The translations under genes were made by a program, and so were the position numbers. The notes below the pieces were generated by a model, which was given only the letters and a program-made list of their open reading frames with translations, was not told the origin of the DNA and did not search any database. Below are positions 19,280 to 28,049 of a stretch of 64,000 bases of DNA, in pieces. Each line of letters begins with the position of its first letter. Positions within the stretch are counted from its first letter, which is position 1. Source of the DNA: VFMC01 sp963791635. Lineage in GTDB: Bacteria; Actinomycetota; Acidimicrobiia; Acidimicrobiales; Ilumatobacteraceae. The stretch covers positions 434,001-498,000 of the forward strand of contig CAWBTC010000005.1 of assembly GCA_963791635.1 (NCBI GenBank), written 5' to 3'.

Positions 19280-20404
19280 GTGATCTTCGTCCGCGCCACC
19301 GCCCCTACCCGCACCGCCGACATCGGCGGGTGGACCGACACCTGGTTCGCCAAGCGCGGCACGGTGTGCAACGTCGCGATCGACCACCGCGCCGAGGTGC
19401 GCTTGTACGCCCAACCGGGCTCCGAACGTTGGGTGCATCTCATCGTGCGGATGACCGGTGAGGACTATCGGTTCCCCGCCGCAGAGCCGCCGGGCCGGCA
19501 CCCGACCATCGAGCACGCCATCGTCATGTCCGAGATCCCGGGTTCGATCGAGGTCGACATCGCCGACTCCGTGGTCGCGGGATCGGGGCTCGGGACGTCG
19601 GCTTCGGTGATGGTGGCGCTCGTGTCGGCGCTGGCCGCCGCGGTCGGCGATCCGCTCGATGCGGGCGAGACCGCGACGATGGCGCACTCGTACGAGACCA
19701 GCACCGGCAAGCAGTCGGGGATCCAGGACCATGCTGCGGCGGCGTGGGGCGGCATCAGCCGATTCGACGTGCACTACCCAACGGTGCGGCGTGAACTGGT
19801 CGTGCCTCCGCCGGCCGCGGCAGCACAGCTGAGCGCTCGCCTGCACACGGTGTACCTCGGTTCGCCGCACGCGTCCTCCGAGTTGCACGACGAGGTGATC
19901 GCGAAGTTCGAGGCCGGATACGGCGGGGGCGAGCTGGAGCAGATGCGAATCGCGGCTCGAGCCGCTGCGGATGCACTGCGTGGCGGCGACCTCGTTGCCT
20001 ACGGGATGGCACTGCACCAGAGCCACGAGGCGATCGAGTCGATGCACGACGCGCTGGTGGGTGACGATGCGCACCGGTTGGTGGAGCTCGCACGCGAGCA
20101 CGGCGCACGCGGTTGGAAGGTGAACGGTGCAGGCGGGCAGGGCGGGTCGATGGCGGTGCTGGGCCCGGAGGACCACGACGCCGACCTTGCCTTCCGGGCG
20201 GCGATCGCGCAGCATGCTGGGTGGCAGCTGTTCGAAGCTGCGATCGGCGCCCCTGGTGTGACCACCGAGGTGTCGGTCATGGACGGCAAGGATTCAATCG
20301 AGCTTGGAGCCGAGCTTGGAGCCGAGCTTGGAGCCGAGCTTGGAGCCGAGCTTGGAGCCGAACTCCGAGCCGAGCTGGACGACGAAGGCGGGAGCGACGA
20401 GTGA
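19280..20404 (+). CDS. GHMP-family sugar kinase
   Basis: About 374 residues. The N terminus RATAPTRTADIGGWTDTWF and the ATP loop SVVAGSGLGTSASVMVALVS are typical of GHMP kinases acting on sugars (heptose-7-phosphate, fucose or galacturonate types); the C terminus has KVNGAGGQGGSMAVL, the third motif. The start is uncertain: GTG at 19280 fits the family, while a GTG at 19208 would add 24 proline-rich residues. The last 30 codons contain a 12-bp tandem repeat encoding five ELGA units and a degenerate ELRA. It overlaps the GntR gene by GTGA, so the kinase and regulator form an operon. The sugar is unknown. Confidence 0.82.
   Translation: MIFVRATAPTRTADIGGWTDTWFAKRGTVCNVAIDHRAEVRLYAQPGSERWVHLIVRMTGEDYRFPAAEPPGRHPTIEHAIVMSEIPGSIEVDIADSVVAGSGLGTSASVMVALVSALAAAVGDPLDAGETATMAHSYETSTGKQSGIQDHAAAAWGGISRFDVHYPTVRRELVVPPPAAAAQLSARLHTVYLGSPHASSELHDEVIAKFEAGYGGGELEQMRIAARAAADALRGGDLVAYGMALHQSHEAIESMHDALVGDDAHRLVELAREHGARGWKVNGAGGQGGSMAVLGPEDHDADLAFRAAIAQHAGWQLFEAAIGAPGVTTEVSVMDGKDSIELGAELGAELGAELGAELGAELRAELDDEGGSDE
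20300..20371 (+). repeat. 12-bp in-frame tandem repeat at the 3' end of the GHMP kinase gene
   Basis: Five perfect copies of GAGCTTGGAGCC (20300-20359) are followed by a degenerate sixth (GAACTCCGAGCC). They encode E-L-G-A repeated. The unit length is a multiple of three, so copy-number change would keep the frame. The tail lies beyond the kinase fold and is probably dispensable. Confidence 0.92.
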
Positions 20405-21126
20405 GGACCATTCGCTATCAGCAGATCGCCGACGAGCTGCGGACGCGTCTGAGCGCGGTGGCGGTCGGCGACGTCCTGCCCAGCGAGGCCGACTTGTCGA
20501 CCGAGTTCGGCGTGAGCAGGGTGACGATCAGGCGGGCGCTCGAGATCCTTCGCGACGAAGGTCTCGTGGACGCTCGCCAGGGGTTCGGTTGGTATGTGGC
20601 CGGCGAGCCGTTGCGCCAGCACCTCGACGAGCTCGGCACGATCGAAGGGCAACTCGAACGGCGCGGCATCAAGCCCGTGCGACGGGTGGTGGAGTTCGAC
20701 TTCCGGGCCGCACCCAAACGGGTCGCAGAGGTGCTCGGTGTCGACCAGGTGTTGCGGGTGAAGCGGCTCAATCTCGCCGACGGCCAGCCGTTCGCGGTGG
20801 TGACGGTGTGGTGCCCGGCCGAGCTGGGTCAGCACCTCAGCCGTCACGATGTGGAGCAGCGGCCCTTCTACGAGATGATCGGCGTGGCCCTGCGCGGGGC
20901 GACCCAGACGATCGGTGCGGACTCCGTCGACGGCGCCGACGCGAAGCTGCTCGGTGTGCCGCCGGGGAGCCCGGTGCTGCGCTGCGAGCGGATCACCACC
21001 GACACGCATGGCAAGCCCGTGTTGATGAGCGAGCACGTGTTCCCTGCGCGGCGCACCGAGTTCGTCGTCGAGTTGCCCACGGCCGAGCCCAGCGTGTTGC
21101 CGACCGGGCTGCGCCTGGTGGAGTGA
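20401..21126 (+). CDS. GntR-family regulator, HutC/UTRA type
   Basis: 241 residues. A GntR winged helix (about 5-72, IRYQQIADELRTRL, then SEADLSTEFGVSRVTIRRAL) is followed by a UTRA effector domain (about 90-238, ending in SEHVFPARRTEFVVELP). The GTG at 20401 overlaps the kinase stop, so the two proteins are translationally coupled. UTRA domains commonly sense a sugar phosphate or similar small ligand, so it may respond to the product of the adjacent kinase. That link is inference. Confidence 0.9.
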   Translation: MRTIRYQQIADELRTRLSAVAVGDVLPSEADLSTEFGVSRVTIRRALEILRDEGLVDARQGFGWYVAGEPLRQHLDELGTIEGQLERRGIKPVRRVVEFDFRAAPKRVAEVLGVDQVLRVKRLNLADGQPFAVVTVWCPAELGQHLSRHDVEQRPFYEMIGVALRGATQTIGADSVDGADAKLLGVPPGSPVLRCERITTDTHGKPVLMSEHVFPARRTEFVVELPTAEPSVLPTGLRLVE

Positions 21127-21154
21127 CCCTGGCGTCGCTCCAGCTGTGGGCACA

Positions 21155-22105
21155 ATGGCGCCGATGATCCGCCGCGTCACCCCCACGATCCGCACGCAGT
21201 TCGAATCGCTCGCGCTGGGTGAGAACGACGACGGCTTCTGGAACGGCGTCGTCGACTGGCTGCGCGAGACGGGAGTCTCGATCGCGTTGATCGTCGTCGC
21301 TGCACTGGTGCTCACCAAGGTCGTGAGCTTCATCGCCAAGCGTCAGGCGAAGAAGTTCAGCGACCAGCAGCGACTCGCCAGCGATCCTCGCACCAGCACG
21401 GTGGGAGCTCACCAGCAGGCGCTCATCGGCGCGCTGCGCTGGGCGATCAACTTCTCGATCGTCTTCGTCGCTGTCATCTGGGTGTTGATCGAACTCAACC
21501 TGCCGTCATCCGCGCTGGTGCCGTTGGCCTCGGTGGTGGGCGCCGGTCTCGGCTTCGGGGCGCAGCAGATCGTCGGGGACGTGCTGTCGGGCATGTTCAT
21601 CCTCAGCGAGCGCCAGTTCGGGGTCGGCGATCTCGTGCGTGTCGGGCCGTTGATGGGGGTCGGTTGGGTGGAGGGGCATGTTGAGGAGATGACGCTGCGG
21701 GTCACCAAGCTGCGCACGTTCGACGGCGACCTGGTCACGATCGCGAACGGCGAACTGCGCCAGAGCGTGAACGCCTCACGCGACTGGGCGCGGGTGCTGA
21801 TCAAGGTGCCGCTCGGACGCGACGTCGATCTCGACGAGGTCGCGGCACGGCTGGATGCGGTCGGCGCGGCGATGGCGGTCGAAGCACAGTGGGCGCCGGT
21901 GATGCTCGAAGCACCGAAGGTGGCCGGGCTCGACGACCTCGCAGCCGACAGCGTGCACATGCGCGTGGTCGGTCGGACCCTGCCGGCCCAGCAGCGCAAG
22001 GTTGCACGTGAGTTGCGCCGGCGCATCGCGGACGAGCTGCGGGTGATGAACGTGGTCGTGCATCCGAGTGAGGAGCCGAACAGCCTGGTCGACGAAGACG
22101 ACTGA
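21155..22105 (+). CDS. MscS-family mechanosensitive ion channel
   Basis: 316 residues. An N-terminal transmembrane helix (SIALIVVAALVLTKVVSFIA), a second (FSIVFVAVIWVLIELNLP) and the pore-lining TM3 (SVVGAGLGFGAQQIVGDVLS) are followed by the beta domain (ERQFGVGDLVRVG, then LRVTKLRTFDGDLVTIANG). It should open under membrane tension to release solutes during hypo-osmotic shock. The ATG at 21155 (MAPMIRR) is used; 21164 is also possible. It follows the GntR gene by 28 bp and ends just before a decamer repeat array. Confidence 0.88.
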   Translation: MAPMIRRVTPTIRTQFESLALGENDDGFWNGVVDWLRETGVSIALIVVAALVLTKVVSFIAKRQAKKFSDQQRLASDPRTSTVGAHQQALIGALRWAINFSIVFVAVIWVLIELNLPSSALVPLASVVGAGLGFGAQQIVGDVLSGMFILSERQFGVGDLVRVGPLMGVGWVEGHVEEMTLRVTKLRTFDGDLVTIANGELRQSVNASRDWARVLIKVPLGRDVDLDEVAARLDAVGAAMAVEAQWAPVMLEAPKVAGLDDLAADSVHMRVVGRTLPAQQRKVARELRRRIADELRVMNVVVHPSEEPNSLVDEDD

Positions 22106-22120
22106 GGGTCGTCGTCGACA

Positions 22121-22210
22121 CGGCCAGGAACGGCCAGGAACGGCCAGGAACGGCCAGGAACGGCCAGGAACGGCCAGGAACGGTCAGGAACGGCCAGGAG
22201 TGGTCAGGCG
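22121..22210. repeat. 10-bp tandem repeat array between convergent genes
   Basis: Nine units of CGGCCAGGAA: six perfect (22121-22180), then variants CGGTCAGGAA, CGGCCAGGAG and TGGTCAGGCG. The array fills the space between the mscS stop and the convergent comB-like gene, and the last unit supplies that gene's stop codon. The period is not a multiple of three. Confidence 0.92.
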
Positions 22211-23007
22211 CGGACGTAGGCGTCGTCGAGCAGTCGGGCGCCGTGATCGGTGACGTCGAGCGCTGCACAGGTGGCGACGTCGTCGGCCCAGCCCCGCGAG
22301 ATCAGCTCTCGGCCTGAACCACAGCCGGCGATCGCTTCGTGGAGCCGTGGGCGGGCACTCACGAACGCGGCCCGCGCAGCCGCTGCCTCGGGTGAGCAGC
22401 ACGGCGCCGACAGCGCTGCTGCGGGGTCGAGCGCGGCGAGGATCGCGCCGGCGCCGAGGAGGTCCTCGACTGCCGGCCGGATCGGGCCGGTGGCACCGTG
22501 CCAACGTTCGCCGGCGGCGACCACTGCGACGGCACCGGAGGGGCCAGCGAGCTCCCGCGCCAAGCGAGCCGTGGCGGTGGCGTTGCGCAGGCAGCCGGCC
22601 AACACGTGTGTCGCTCCGTGTTCGAGGGCGGCGAACGACAGCGCCGAGCCGTTGGGTGACGGCAGCACCACGCGCAACGGCGTGGTGACCGCGAGCAGGT
22701 CGGTGGGCGACAGCGAGATCTCGCCGTTCTCGCGACGGCCGGCCAGCTGTGCGTCGCGCTCGGCGGCGTAGGCACGGGCGCCGTCGTCGGCCCAGCGATA
22801 CGGGAACACGGTGCTGCCGCCTTCCACCGCCGCACTCACCGCAGACGTGAAGCGCAACACGTCGACGATCACCACCACCTCGGAGATGGGAGCGAGCGTG
22901 CGCAACCCATCGGGACCCCAGTCGAACCGGTACTCGAAGCCCGCCTGCGTGCACCACTCGGCACCTCGTGCACCGGCTGGTTGATCTACGTGGAGCTCCG
23001 CGACCAT
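22204..23007 (-). CDS. comB: ComB-like 2-phosphosulfolactate phosphatase family protein
   Basis: 267 residues of the ComB family, Mg-dependent phosphatases named for coenzyme M synthesis in archaea but widespread in bacteria that lack coenzyme M. Family blocks are VVVIVDVLRFTSAVSAAVEG, LPSPNGSALSF and GAVAVVAAGERW. The bacterial role is unclear and may be sulfolactate metabolism or another phosphate ester. The ATG at 23007 (MVAELHVDQ) is chosen; upstream sequence in the same frame is low-complexity. Its stop codon is inside the decamer array. It lies downstream of a nitroreductase gene on the same strand. Confidence 0.82.
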   Translation of the reverse strand: MVAELHVDQPAGARGAEWCTQAGFEYRFDWGPDGLRTLAPISEVVVIVDVLRFTSAVSAAVEGGSTVFPYRWADDGARAYAAERDAQLAGRRENGEISLSPTDLLAVTTPLRVVLPSPNGSALSFAALEHGATHVLAGCLRNATATARLARELAGPSGAVAVVAAGERWHGATGPIRPAVEDLLGAGAILAALDPAAALSAPCCSPEAAAARAAFVSARPRLHEAIAGCGSGRELISRGWADDVATCAALDVTDHGARLLDDAYVRA

Positions 23008-23050
23008 CGTGACTCGTCCGTGTGCCTGTTCCCTGCCCGGAGGGCTCAGC

Positions 23051-23698
23051 TCACCACTTGTCCCAGTGCAGGATCGGCTCGAGTGGGAGCCGCTTGGCCT
23101 GCTTGAACTCGGTGCCGATCGTGTACGCGATCGGGAACATGCCGGCCTGGGTGACTCCGTCGGGGATCTCGAGCAGTTCCTTTGCCTTCTGATCGCCGCC
23201 ACCGATGAGGTGAATGGTGGTCCACGCCGTGCCGAGGCCGCGCTCGCGGGCTGCCAGCATGAAGCTCCACACGGCCGGCAGCAACGAGCCCCATGCCGAC
23301 GCGGCTTGGAACGTGGGGGCCTTGTCGAGGTCGCCCATGATGCACGGGACCATGATCACCGGCGCCCGGTGGAAGTTCTCGGTGAGATACATCGCCGACT
23401 CGGTGATCTTGTCCTTCTGCTCGTAGCGAAGGTCGCCCGGCTCGTAGGTGTTCGACTTGGCGCTGCCTGCGTAGATCGCGAAGTTGTGGGCGTAGATGTC
23501 GGCCAGGCCCTGCTTCTTGTCGGGGTCGGTGACCATGATCCACTGCCAGCCCTGGCTGTTCGAGCCGGTAGGGGCCTGGAGTGCGATCTGGAGGCACTCC
23601 TCGATCACCTCGCGCTCGACGGGCGTGTCGAAGTCGAGGCGCTTGCGCACGGCGCGGGTGGAGGTGAGGACTTCGTCGGCGGTGAGGTTGAGCTTCAT
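23051..23698 (-). CDS. Nitroreductase family protein
   Basis: 215 residues. The FMN-binding start RAVRKRLDFDTPVEREVIEE and ALQAPTGSNSQGWQWIMV identify the fold, and the C-terminal RGLGTAWTTIHL contributes to the flavin site. It is only distantly like the nitroreductase at 8195-8848. It probably reduces a small aromatic or quinone substrate with NAD(P)H. It is divergent from the methyltransferase gene at 23772 across 73 bp and upstream of the comB-like gene. Confidence 0.86.
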   Translation of the reverse strand: MKLNLTADEVLTSTRAVRKRLDFDTPVEREVIEECLQIALQAPTGSNSQGWQWIMVTDPDKKQGLADIYAHNFAIYAGSAKSNTYEPGDLRYEQKDKITESAMYLTENFHRAPVIMVPCIMGDLDKAPTFQAASAWGSLLPAVWSFMLAARERGLGTAWTTIHLIGGGDQKAKELLEIPDGVTQAGMFPIAYTIGTEFKQAKRLPLEPILHWDKW

Positions 23699-23771
23699 AC
23701 GCCTCGCAGTGTTGCACCACGGCCGTCAAATCGTCGCCGCGGAGGCCGCAGTGCCGTGTCACGCTGACGGC

Positions 23772-24590
23772 ATGGACGACGACTACCTGCGCATCAACCT
23801 CGCGAACTGGAACAGCCGCGTGCCCCATCACGAGATCGGGTATCGGCTGGAAGAGCACCACGATCCGGCCCACCTGTCGGGTGTGGTGCGGTTCGACCTG
23901 CCTCGGCTCGGATCGGTTGCGGGGCTCGATGCCGTGCATCTGCAATGCCACATCGGCACCGACACCGTTTCGCTCGCCAAGCTCGGTGCACGCATGACCG
24001 GGCTCGACTTCAGCGAGCCGGCGCTCGACGTGGCGCGCCGCCTTGCGGCGGACTGCGGCCAGGAGATCGAATACGTGTGCAGCGACGTGTACGCCGCCGT
24101 CGAAGAGTTGGGGCGCGAGCGGTTCGACCTGGTGTTCACAGGCATCGGTGCGCTGTGCTGGCTGCCAGACGTGCGGCGGTGGGCCCAGGTGGTTGCCGAC
24201 CTGCTCCGTCCTGGCGGGCGACTGTTCATCCGGGAGGGGCATCCGATGCTGTGGGCGTTGTGCGACCCTCGACCCGACGGGCTGCTCGTCGTGGAGTACC
24301 CCTACTTCGAGGTGAAGGGTGGCACGCCGTTCAGCGAACCGGTGTCGTACGTCGAGCACGAGGGCGAGCTCGACTCGCCCGACACCGTGAGCTTCAACCA
24401 CGGGATGGCCGAGATCATCAACGCGCTCTGGGGCGCTGGGCTGCAGCTCACGATGTTCGAAGAACACGACTCGATCCCGTGGAACGCGTTCGCCGAGGAG
24501 ATGGTGGAGGACGAGGACGGTGAGTTCCGGCTGCGGGACCACCCCGAGCGCCTGGCCGCGAGCTACACGCTGCAAGCCGTGAAGGGTTGA
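23772..24590 (+). CDS. SAM-dependent methyltransferase
   Basis: 272 residues with a class I Rossmann fold: motif I is VHLQCHIGTDTVSLAKLGA, followed by MTGLDFSEPALDVARRLA (acidic ribose ligand) and the post-motif RFDLVFTGIGALCWLPD. The ATG at 23772 begins MDDDYLRINLANWNSR, the usual start of this subfamily; the longer reading overlaps the divergent gene. Substrate not determinable. The crotonase gene starts 17 bp downstream, so the two may be co-transcribed. Confidence 0.86.
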   Translation: MDDDYLRINLANWNSRVPHHEIGYRLEEHHDPAHLSGVVRFDLPRLGSVAGLDAVHLQCHIGTDTVSLAKLGARMTGLDFSEPALDVARRLAADCGQEIEYVCSDVYAAVEELGRERFDLVFTGIGALCWLPDVRRWAQVVADLLRPGGRLFIREGHPMLWALCDPRPDGLLVVEYPYFEVKGGTPFSEPVSYVEHEGELDSPDTVSFNHGMAEIINALWGAGLQLTMFEEHDSIPWNAFAEEMVEDEDGEFRLRDHPERLAASYTLQAVKG

Positions 24591-24607
24591 GGTGACAAAC
24601 TGCGGGC

Positions 24608-25459
24608 ATGTCAGATCATGAAGCTGGGAGTCAGCTCGCAGGCCGCGTCCACATCTCGATCTCGCACGGCATCGCCGATGTGAAGATGATCCGCGCCGAC
24701 AAGCGCAACGCGCTCGACGGCGCGATGTTCTCCGCTCTTGCTGAAGCCGGTGAGCGGTTGAAGACCGAACCGGGAGTGCGGGTCGTGGTGCTGAGCGGTG
24801 AGGGCGGATCGTTCTGCGCCGGGCTCGACTTCTCGAGCTTCACCGCGATGGCTGGCGGTGACGGCGAGGGCAACGGTGGCGGTGGCGACAGCGAGAGCAG
24901 CCCGGGGTCGATGAAACCTGGCCGCATCACCCACCTCGGCCAGCAGGTGAGCTGGGTGTGGCAGGAGATCCCGGTGCCGGTGATCGCTGCTGTCCACGGG
25001 CATGCGCTCGGTGGTGGCATCCAGATCGCGCTCGGTGCCGACATCCGCATCGTGCATCCCGACACGCAGCTGAGTGTTCGCGAGGTGCACTGGGGCCTCG
25101 TGCCCGACATGACCGGCACGCTCACGCTCGCCCAGCTGGTGCGTGCCGACGTTGCCAAGGAGCTCGTGTTCACGGCTCGCGTGTTCGACGGTCGCGAAGC
25201 GTTCGCGCTCGGTTTGGCGACGAGGTTGTCGGACACCCCGTACGAGGATGCGATGGCGATGGCGGCCGACATCGCTGGCCGCAGCCCCGATGCGGTGCGC
25301 GGTGCCAAGCAACTCATTAACGGCCTGCTGCACGACAAGGCAGCAGCGCAGTTTGCCGAGGAGCGCCGCATCATCGGCTCGCTGATCGGCAAGCCGAACC
25401 AGGTGGAGGCCGTGATGTCGAACTTCGAAAAGCGCGCCGCCAACTTCATCGACGCCTGA
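24608..25459 (+). CDS. Enoyl-CoA hydratase/isomerase (crotonase) family protein
   Basis: 283 residues. The two oxyanion-hole segments are visible as SGEGGSFCAGLDFSS and AAVHGHALGGGIQIALGADI. A glycine/serine-rich insertion (GGDGEGNGGGGDSESS) lies between them. Of the two positions used by hydratases, EVHWGLVPDM supplies one acidic residue, so an isomerase or hydratase are both possible. It acts on a CoA thioester, probably in fatty-acid breakdown. A GNAT remnant begins directly after the stop. Confidence 0.88.
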   Translation: MSDHEAGSQLAGRVHISISHGIADVKMIRADKRNALDGAMFSALAEAGERLKTEPGVRVVVLSGEGGSFCAGLDFSSFTAMAGGDGEGNGGGGDSESSPGSMKPGRITHLGQQVSWVWQEIPVPVIAAVHGHALGGGIQIALGADIRIVHPDTQLSVREVHWGLVPDMTGTLTLAQLVRADVAKELVFTARVFDGREAFALGLATRLSDTPYEDAMAMAADIAGRSPDAVRGAKQLINGLLHDKAAAQFAEERRIIGSLIGKPNQVEAVMSNFEKRAANFIDA

Positions 25460-25699
25460 AATCCACCGCGTTCGGATGCCGCCGATTCCGGACGGTCGGG
25501 ATACGCCACCGAAGCGTTGCGGCAGATCCTCGTGGATGCCGGCGAGCAGGGGTTGCCGTATGTGGAACTGACCACCGATCCCGACAACCACGGCTCGCGA
25601 CGTGCGATCGAGGTCAACGGCGGTGTGATCGTGGAGCACTTCCAGCGCGACGACGTCTACGGCGGCACGGACACGCTTCGCTATCGCATCATCCTCTGA
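25460..25699 (+). pseudogene. C-terminal remnant of a GNAT acetyltransferase
   Basis: Directly after the crotonase stop, an in-frame stretch without its own start reads SGRSGYATEALRQILVDAGE and goes on to ELTTDPDNHGSRRAIEVNGG and a C-terminal tail ending RYRIIL. The first segment is the acetyl-CoA pyrophosphate-binding motif A of GNAT enzymes. The upstream part of the fold (about 80 residues) is missing, so the gene is a fragment left by deletion. The only in-frame start-like codon is a TTG at 25517, inside the motif. Confidence 0.65.
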
Positions 25700-25732
25700 C
25701 GGTCGTTGTCGTCCTCGGGGCAGAATGGCCGG

Positions 25733-26273
25733 GTGGAGCGAACGGTCGTGTTGCTGCGGGGGATCAACGTCGGTGGGCGGTCGCTGTCGATGGCGTCGTT
25801 GCGGTCTGGCCTCTCGGCCGCTGGGTGCAGCGATGTCGTGACCTACATCCAGAGCGGCAACGTGGTGCTGAGAATGCCCGAATCGCTCACCGTCGCACGG
25901 GATGCGTGGCTGGCGTCGGTGATCGGTGAGGTCGCTGGCTTCGACGTCGCCGTCGTCACGCGGACTGCCGACGAGCTCGATGCGGTGGTGGCAGGCAATC
26001 CATATCCGCACTCGGATGGAGCGCGGCTGCATGTCGTGTTCTTCGCGGACCCGCTCCCGCCATCGGTGCTCGGCAGCGTGGCGATCGAGGAGTTCGCTCC
26101 GGAGGAGTGTTCCCTCGTGGGTCGTGACCTCTACCTCCACCTGCCGAACGGGATGGGTCGGGCTCTGCTACCGGTTGCGCTTGAGAAGTCGGGCAAGAAG
26201 GCCAAGTCGAAGCTCGGCACGGCGCAGGAACTGGAACACGGTCCTGAGGTTGCAGTTGATGGCCCACAGCTGA
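25733..26273 (+). pseudogene. DUF1697 protein, frameshifted near the C terminus
   Basis: The GTG at 25733 opens MERTVVLLRGINVGG, the DUF1697 signature, and the frame continues through VVTYIQSGNVVLR and LYLHLPNGMGRALLPVALEK. At 26222-26225 one extra base moves the normal end out of frame: the expected RNWNTVLRLQLMAHS is read in the next frame and stops at 26273. Without the correction the frame runs on to 26500 with unrelated sequence. Function of DUF1697 is unknown. The shift may be a sequencing error or a real lesion. Confidence 0.75.
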
Positions 26274-26514
26274 AGCGCAGAACAGTTGGTGCATCTGGCG
26301 ATGTCGAAATCGAGGTCGAATCGGATGGAGTTGACGACAAGTTCACCGGGGTCCCCACGACTCGACGCGGTGGTGGCGCACGCGAATGGTGGAGCACGGG
26401 CGTTTGGGAGTCGGAGGGCTGGGAGCTCGACGACGCCGATGGCCGGTGGAGCCTGTTGGCGGACTCATCGGCACGACCGTTCGGTGAGTCGCGAGCGTGA
26501 CAGCATCTCGCGGC

Positions 26515-27172
26515 ATGCGACCGGGGCTCGTGATCTTCGACTGTGACGGGGTGCTGGTCGACAGCGAGCGGCTCACCGTCGTCGTCGAGGCGAGGTTGCT
26601 GACCGAGATGGGGTGGCCGATCACGCCGGAGGAGGTCGTGCGCCGGTTCGTCGGTGGTTCGAGCGACGTCATGCTCGCCGAGGTGGAGCGACATCTCGGG
26701 CGCGAGCGCACGCTGGAGTTCGATCGTGTGTCGACCGAGGAGATCACGATCGCGTTCGAGCGCGAGCTCCAGCCGATCGACGGGGTCCGCGAGTTGATCG
26801 ACTCGCTCGATTCAGCGGGAGTGCCGAGCTGCGTCGCGTCGAGCGGGAGCCATCAGAAGATGCGGCTCACGCTCGGCATCACTGGCATGTGGGAGACGTT
26901 CGGAGGGGCGCATCTTCTCGTCGCAGGATGTGGATCGTGGCAAACCATGGCCCGATCTGTTCCTCCACGCCGCAGTGAAGATGGGCGTGCCTGCCGATCG
27001 ATGCGTGGTGGTGGAAGACAGCGTGCACGGGGTGAGGGCGGCGGTGGCTGCCGGGATGGGTTGCTTCGGTTTCGCCGGAGGACTGACGTCCGGCGCCGAG
27101 CTCGCCGATGCGGGTGCGAAACCGTTCGAATCCATGCTCGATCTTTCGACGATGTGGGGACTGCCTCGATGA
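26515..27172 (+). pseudogene. HAD phosphatase / beta-phosphoglucomutase-like, frameshifted
   Basis: The ATG at 26515 opens MRPGLVIFDCDGVLVDSERL, the HAD motif I with DxD. The frame is good to GMWETFGG, then an extra G in the GGGG run 26905-26908 breaks it. Removing one G continues with RIFSSQDVDRGKPWPDLFLH (motif III lysine), then CVVVEDSVHGVRAAVAAGM (motif IV) and the end at 27172. The restored protein of about 218 residues has normal length for this group. The substrate is probably a sugar phosphate or similar. The break lies in a homopolymer, so a read error is quite possible. Confidence 0.78.
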
Positions 27173-27314
27173 GCGGTGTGGCACTCGAGAGTCGATCCAA
27201 GCGTCCGACATGCTTTCGGCAGCGAACATCCCGAACTCCCTGGGCGTGCCGTTTGCGTGCTCGACCCACGCGTTCCCGTCCCGATTGACAGCTCGGAGCA
27301 GGCGAGGTCGCTCA

Positions 27315-27479
27315 TCACACCGAACGACCGTGCCGGTCACGTGCTCGATGCCGAGCCCGTATCCAGACTGCGGCGGCCGAACTGACGACGAGCAATCCGG
27401 TCGTCACGGCGACGAGCGTCATCAGGCTGTCGATGCGGCTCATCGCTTCATCGATGTCAGCCAACACCTGTTCCCTCAC
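27315..27479 (-). CDS. Possible small single-pass membrane protein
   Basis: A GTG at 27479 opens about 54 residues: a helical N terminus REQVLADIDEAMSRIDSLM, one clear membrane segment TLVAVTTGLLVVSSAAAVW, and a basic tail RARHRARDRHGRS. The layout (helix, membrane span, positive cytoplasmic tail) is protein-like. I recognise no family. It overlaps the end of the next minus-strand candidate by 23 bp. Low confidence. Confidence 0.3.
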   Translation of the reverse strand: MREQVLADIDEAMSRIDSLMTLVAVTTGLLVVSSAAAVWIRARHRARDRHGRSV

Positions 27480-27819
27480 GTTCGAACACCTCGCCCCATT
27501 GCGTGGACCGCTTGACAATGACCCGGCAGCGAGCAACCAGGCGGTTCCGGCTGATGGCTACGGCAGTGAGATGACGACTTCCCTGGCGGCAGGAGCCGTC
27601 GTACCTGCCGACACCCGCAGCCTCGATCGCGGCAGCAAGTGCGCTCGCCAGTTCGAACACCCTCTGCCGTTCAGCGTCAGACCCGAAGTCGCCACCAGTC
27701 AGCCGAAGGTCAACGGTGACCTCGTGCTCATCAGCAGCGGCCACCTCCAACGTCTCGCCAGAAGGGTTCCCGCTCGCTCTTGATCGGAGTGCTCGCCACC
27801 GGGCTACCGCCCGCCGCAT
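27457..27819 (-). CDS. Hypothetical protein, possibly frameshifted at its C-terminal end
   Basis: The part EHEVTVDLRLTGGDFGSDAE and RVFELASALAAAIEAAGVGRY resembles the start of small uncharacterised proteins that continue with a glycine/acid-rich strand, but here the frame continues with basic sequence (RNRLVARCRVIVKRSTQW). This suggests a break near 27600. The ATG at 27819 is only one of several possible starts. No function can be given. Confidence 0.35.
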   Translation of the reverse strand: MRRAVARWRALRSRASGNPSGETLEVAAADEHEVTVDLRLTGGDFGSDAERQRVFELASALAAAIEAAGVGRYDGSCRQGSRHLTAVAISRNRLVARCRVIVKRSTQWGEVFEREGTGVG

Positions 27820-28049
27820 CGACGCCCGATGACGTAGGAACCACGCCAACGAATCACGCCGCAGCCGCCTTCGCCTTCCTGTCTGCCCCATCAGCGCATC
27901 GTGCCCGGAGTGTGCGACCAACGCAAGGCGCGTCAGCCGGCCAGATCGGCATTCCAACGCGTCGTCGGACCTGTTGTGCGCAGCGCCACGGAGCGCACGG
28001 CTCGCATGAAGCAGCTCGACATCCGATGCGCGCGGGCGTGCCGAGCAGT

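Larger units (their letters stand above)
27173..28049. other. Poorly coding stretch between HAD gene and toxin-antitoxin pair
   Basis: No plus-strand gene is recognisable here. On the minus strand two weak candidates are listed separately (27315-27479 and 27457-27819). The remainder, especially 27173-27314 and 27820-28049, shows no family motif, no tRNA and no clear repeat. Together with the broken genes on its left it looks like a decayed island. Confidence 0.4.

Noticed and set aside
16918..19461. 847-codon plus-strand frame opposite aconitase
   Set aside because: Antisense shadow of a certain gene with no recognisable domain and no ribosome binding site.
22121..22210. CRISPR array
   Set aside because: The units are 10 bp and contiguous with no spacers, and no cas genes are near.
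26274..26514. C-terminal extension of the DUF1697 protein or a separate small gene
   Set aside because: The open frame exists only because of the upstream shift; the sequence matches no family and neither strand shows a convincing start.
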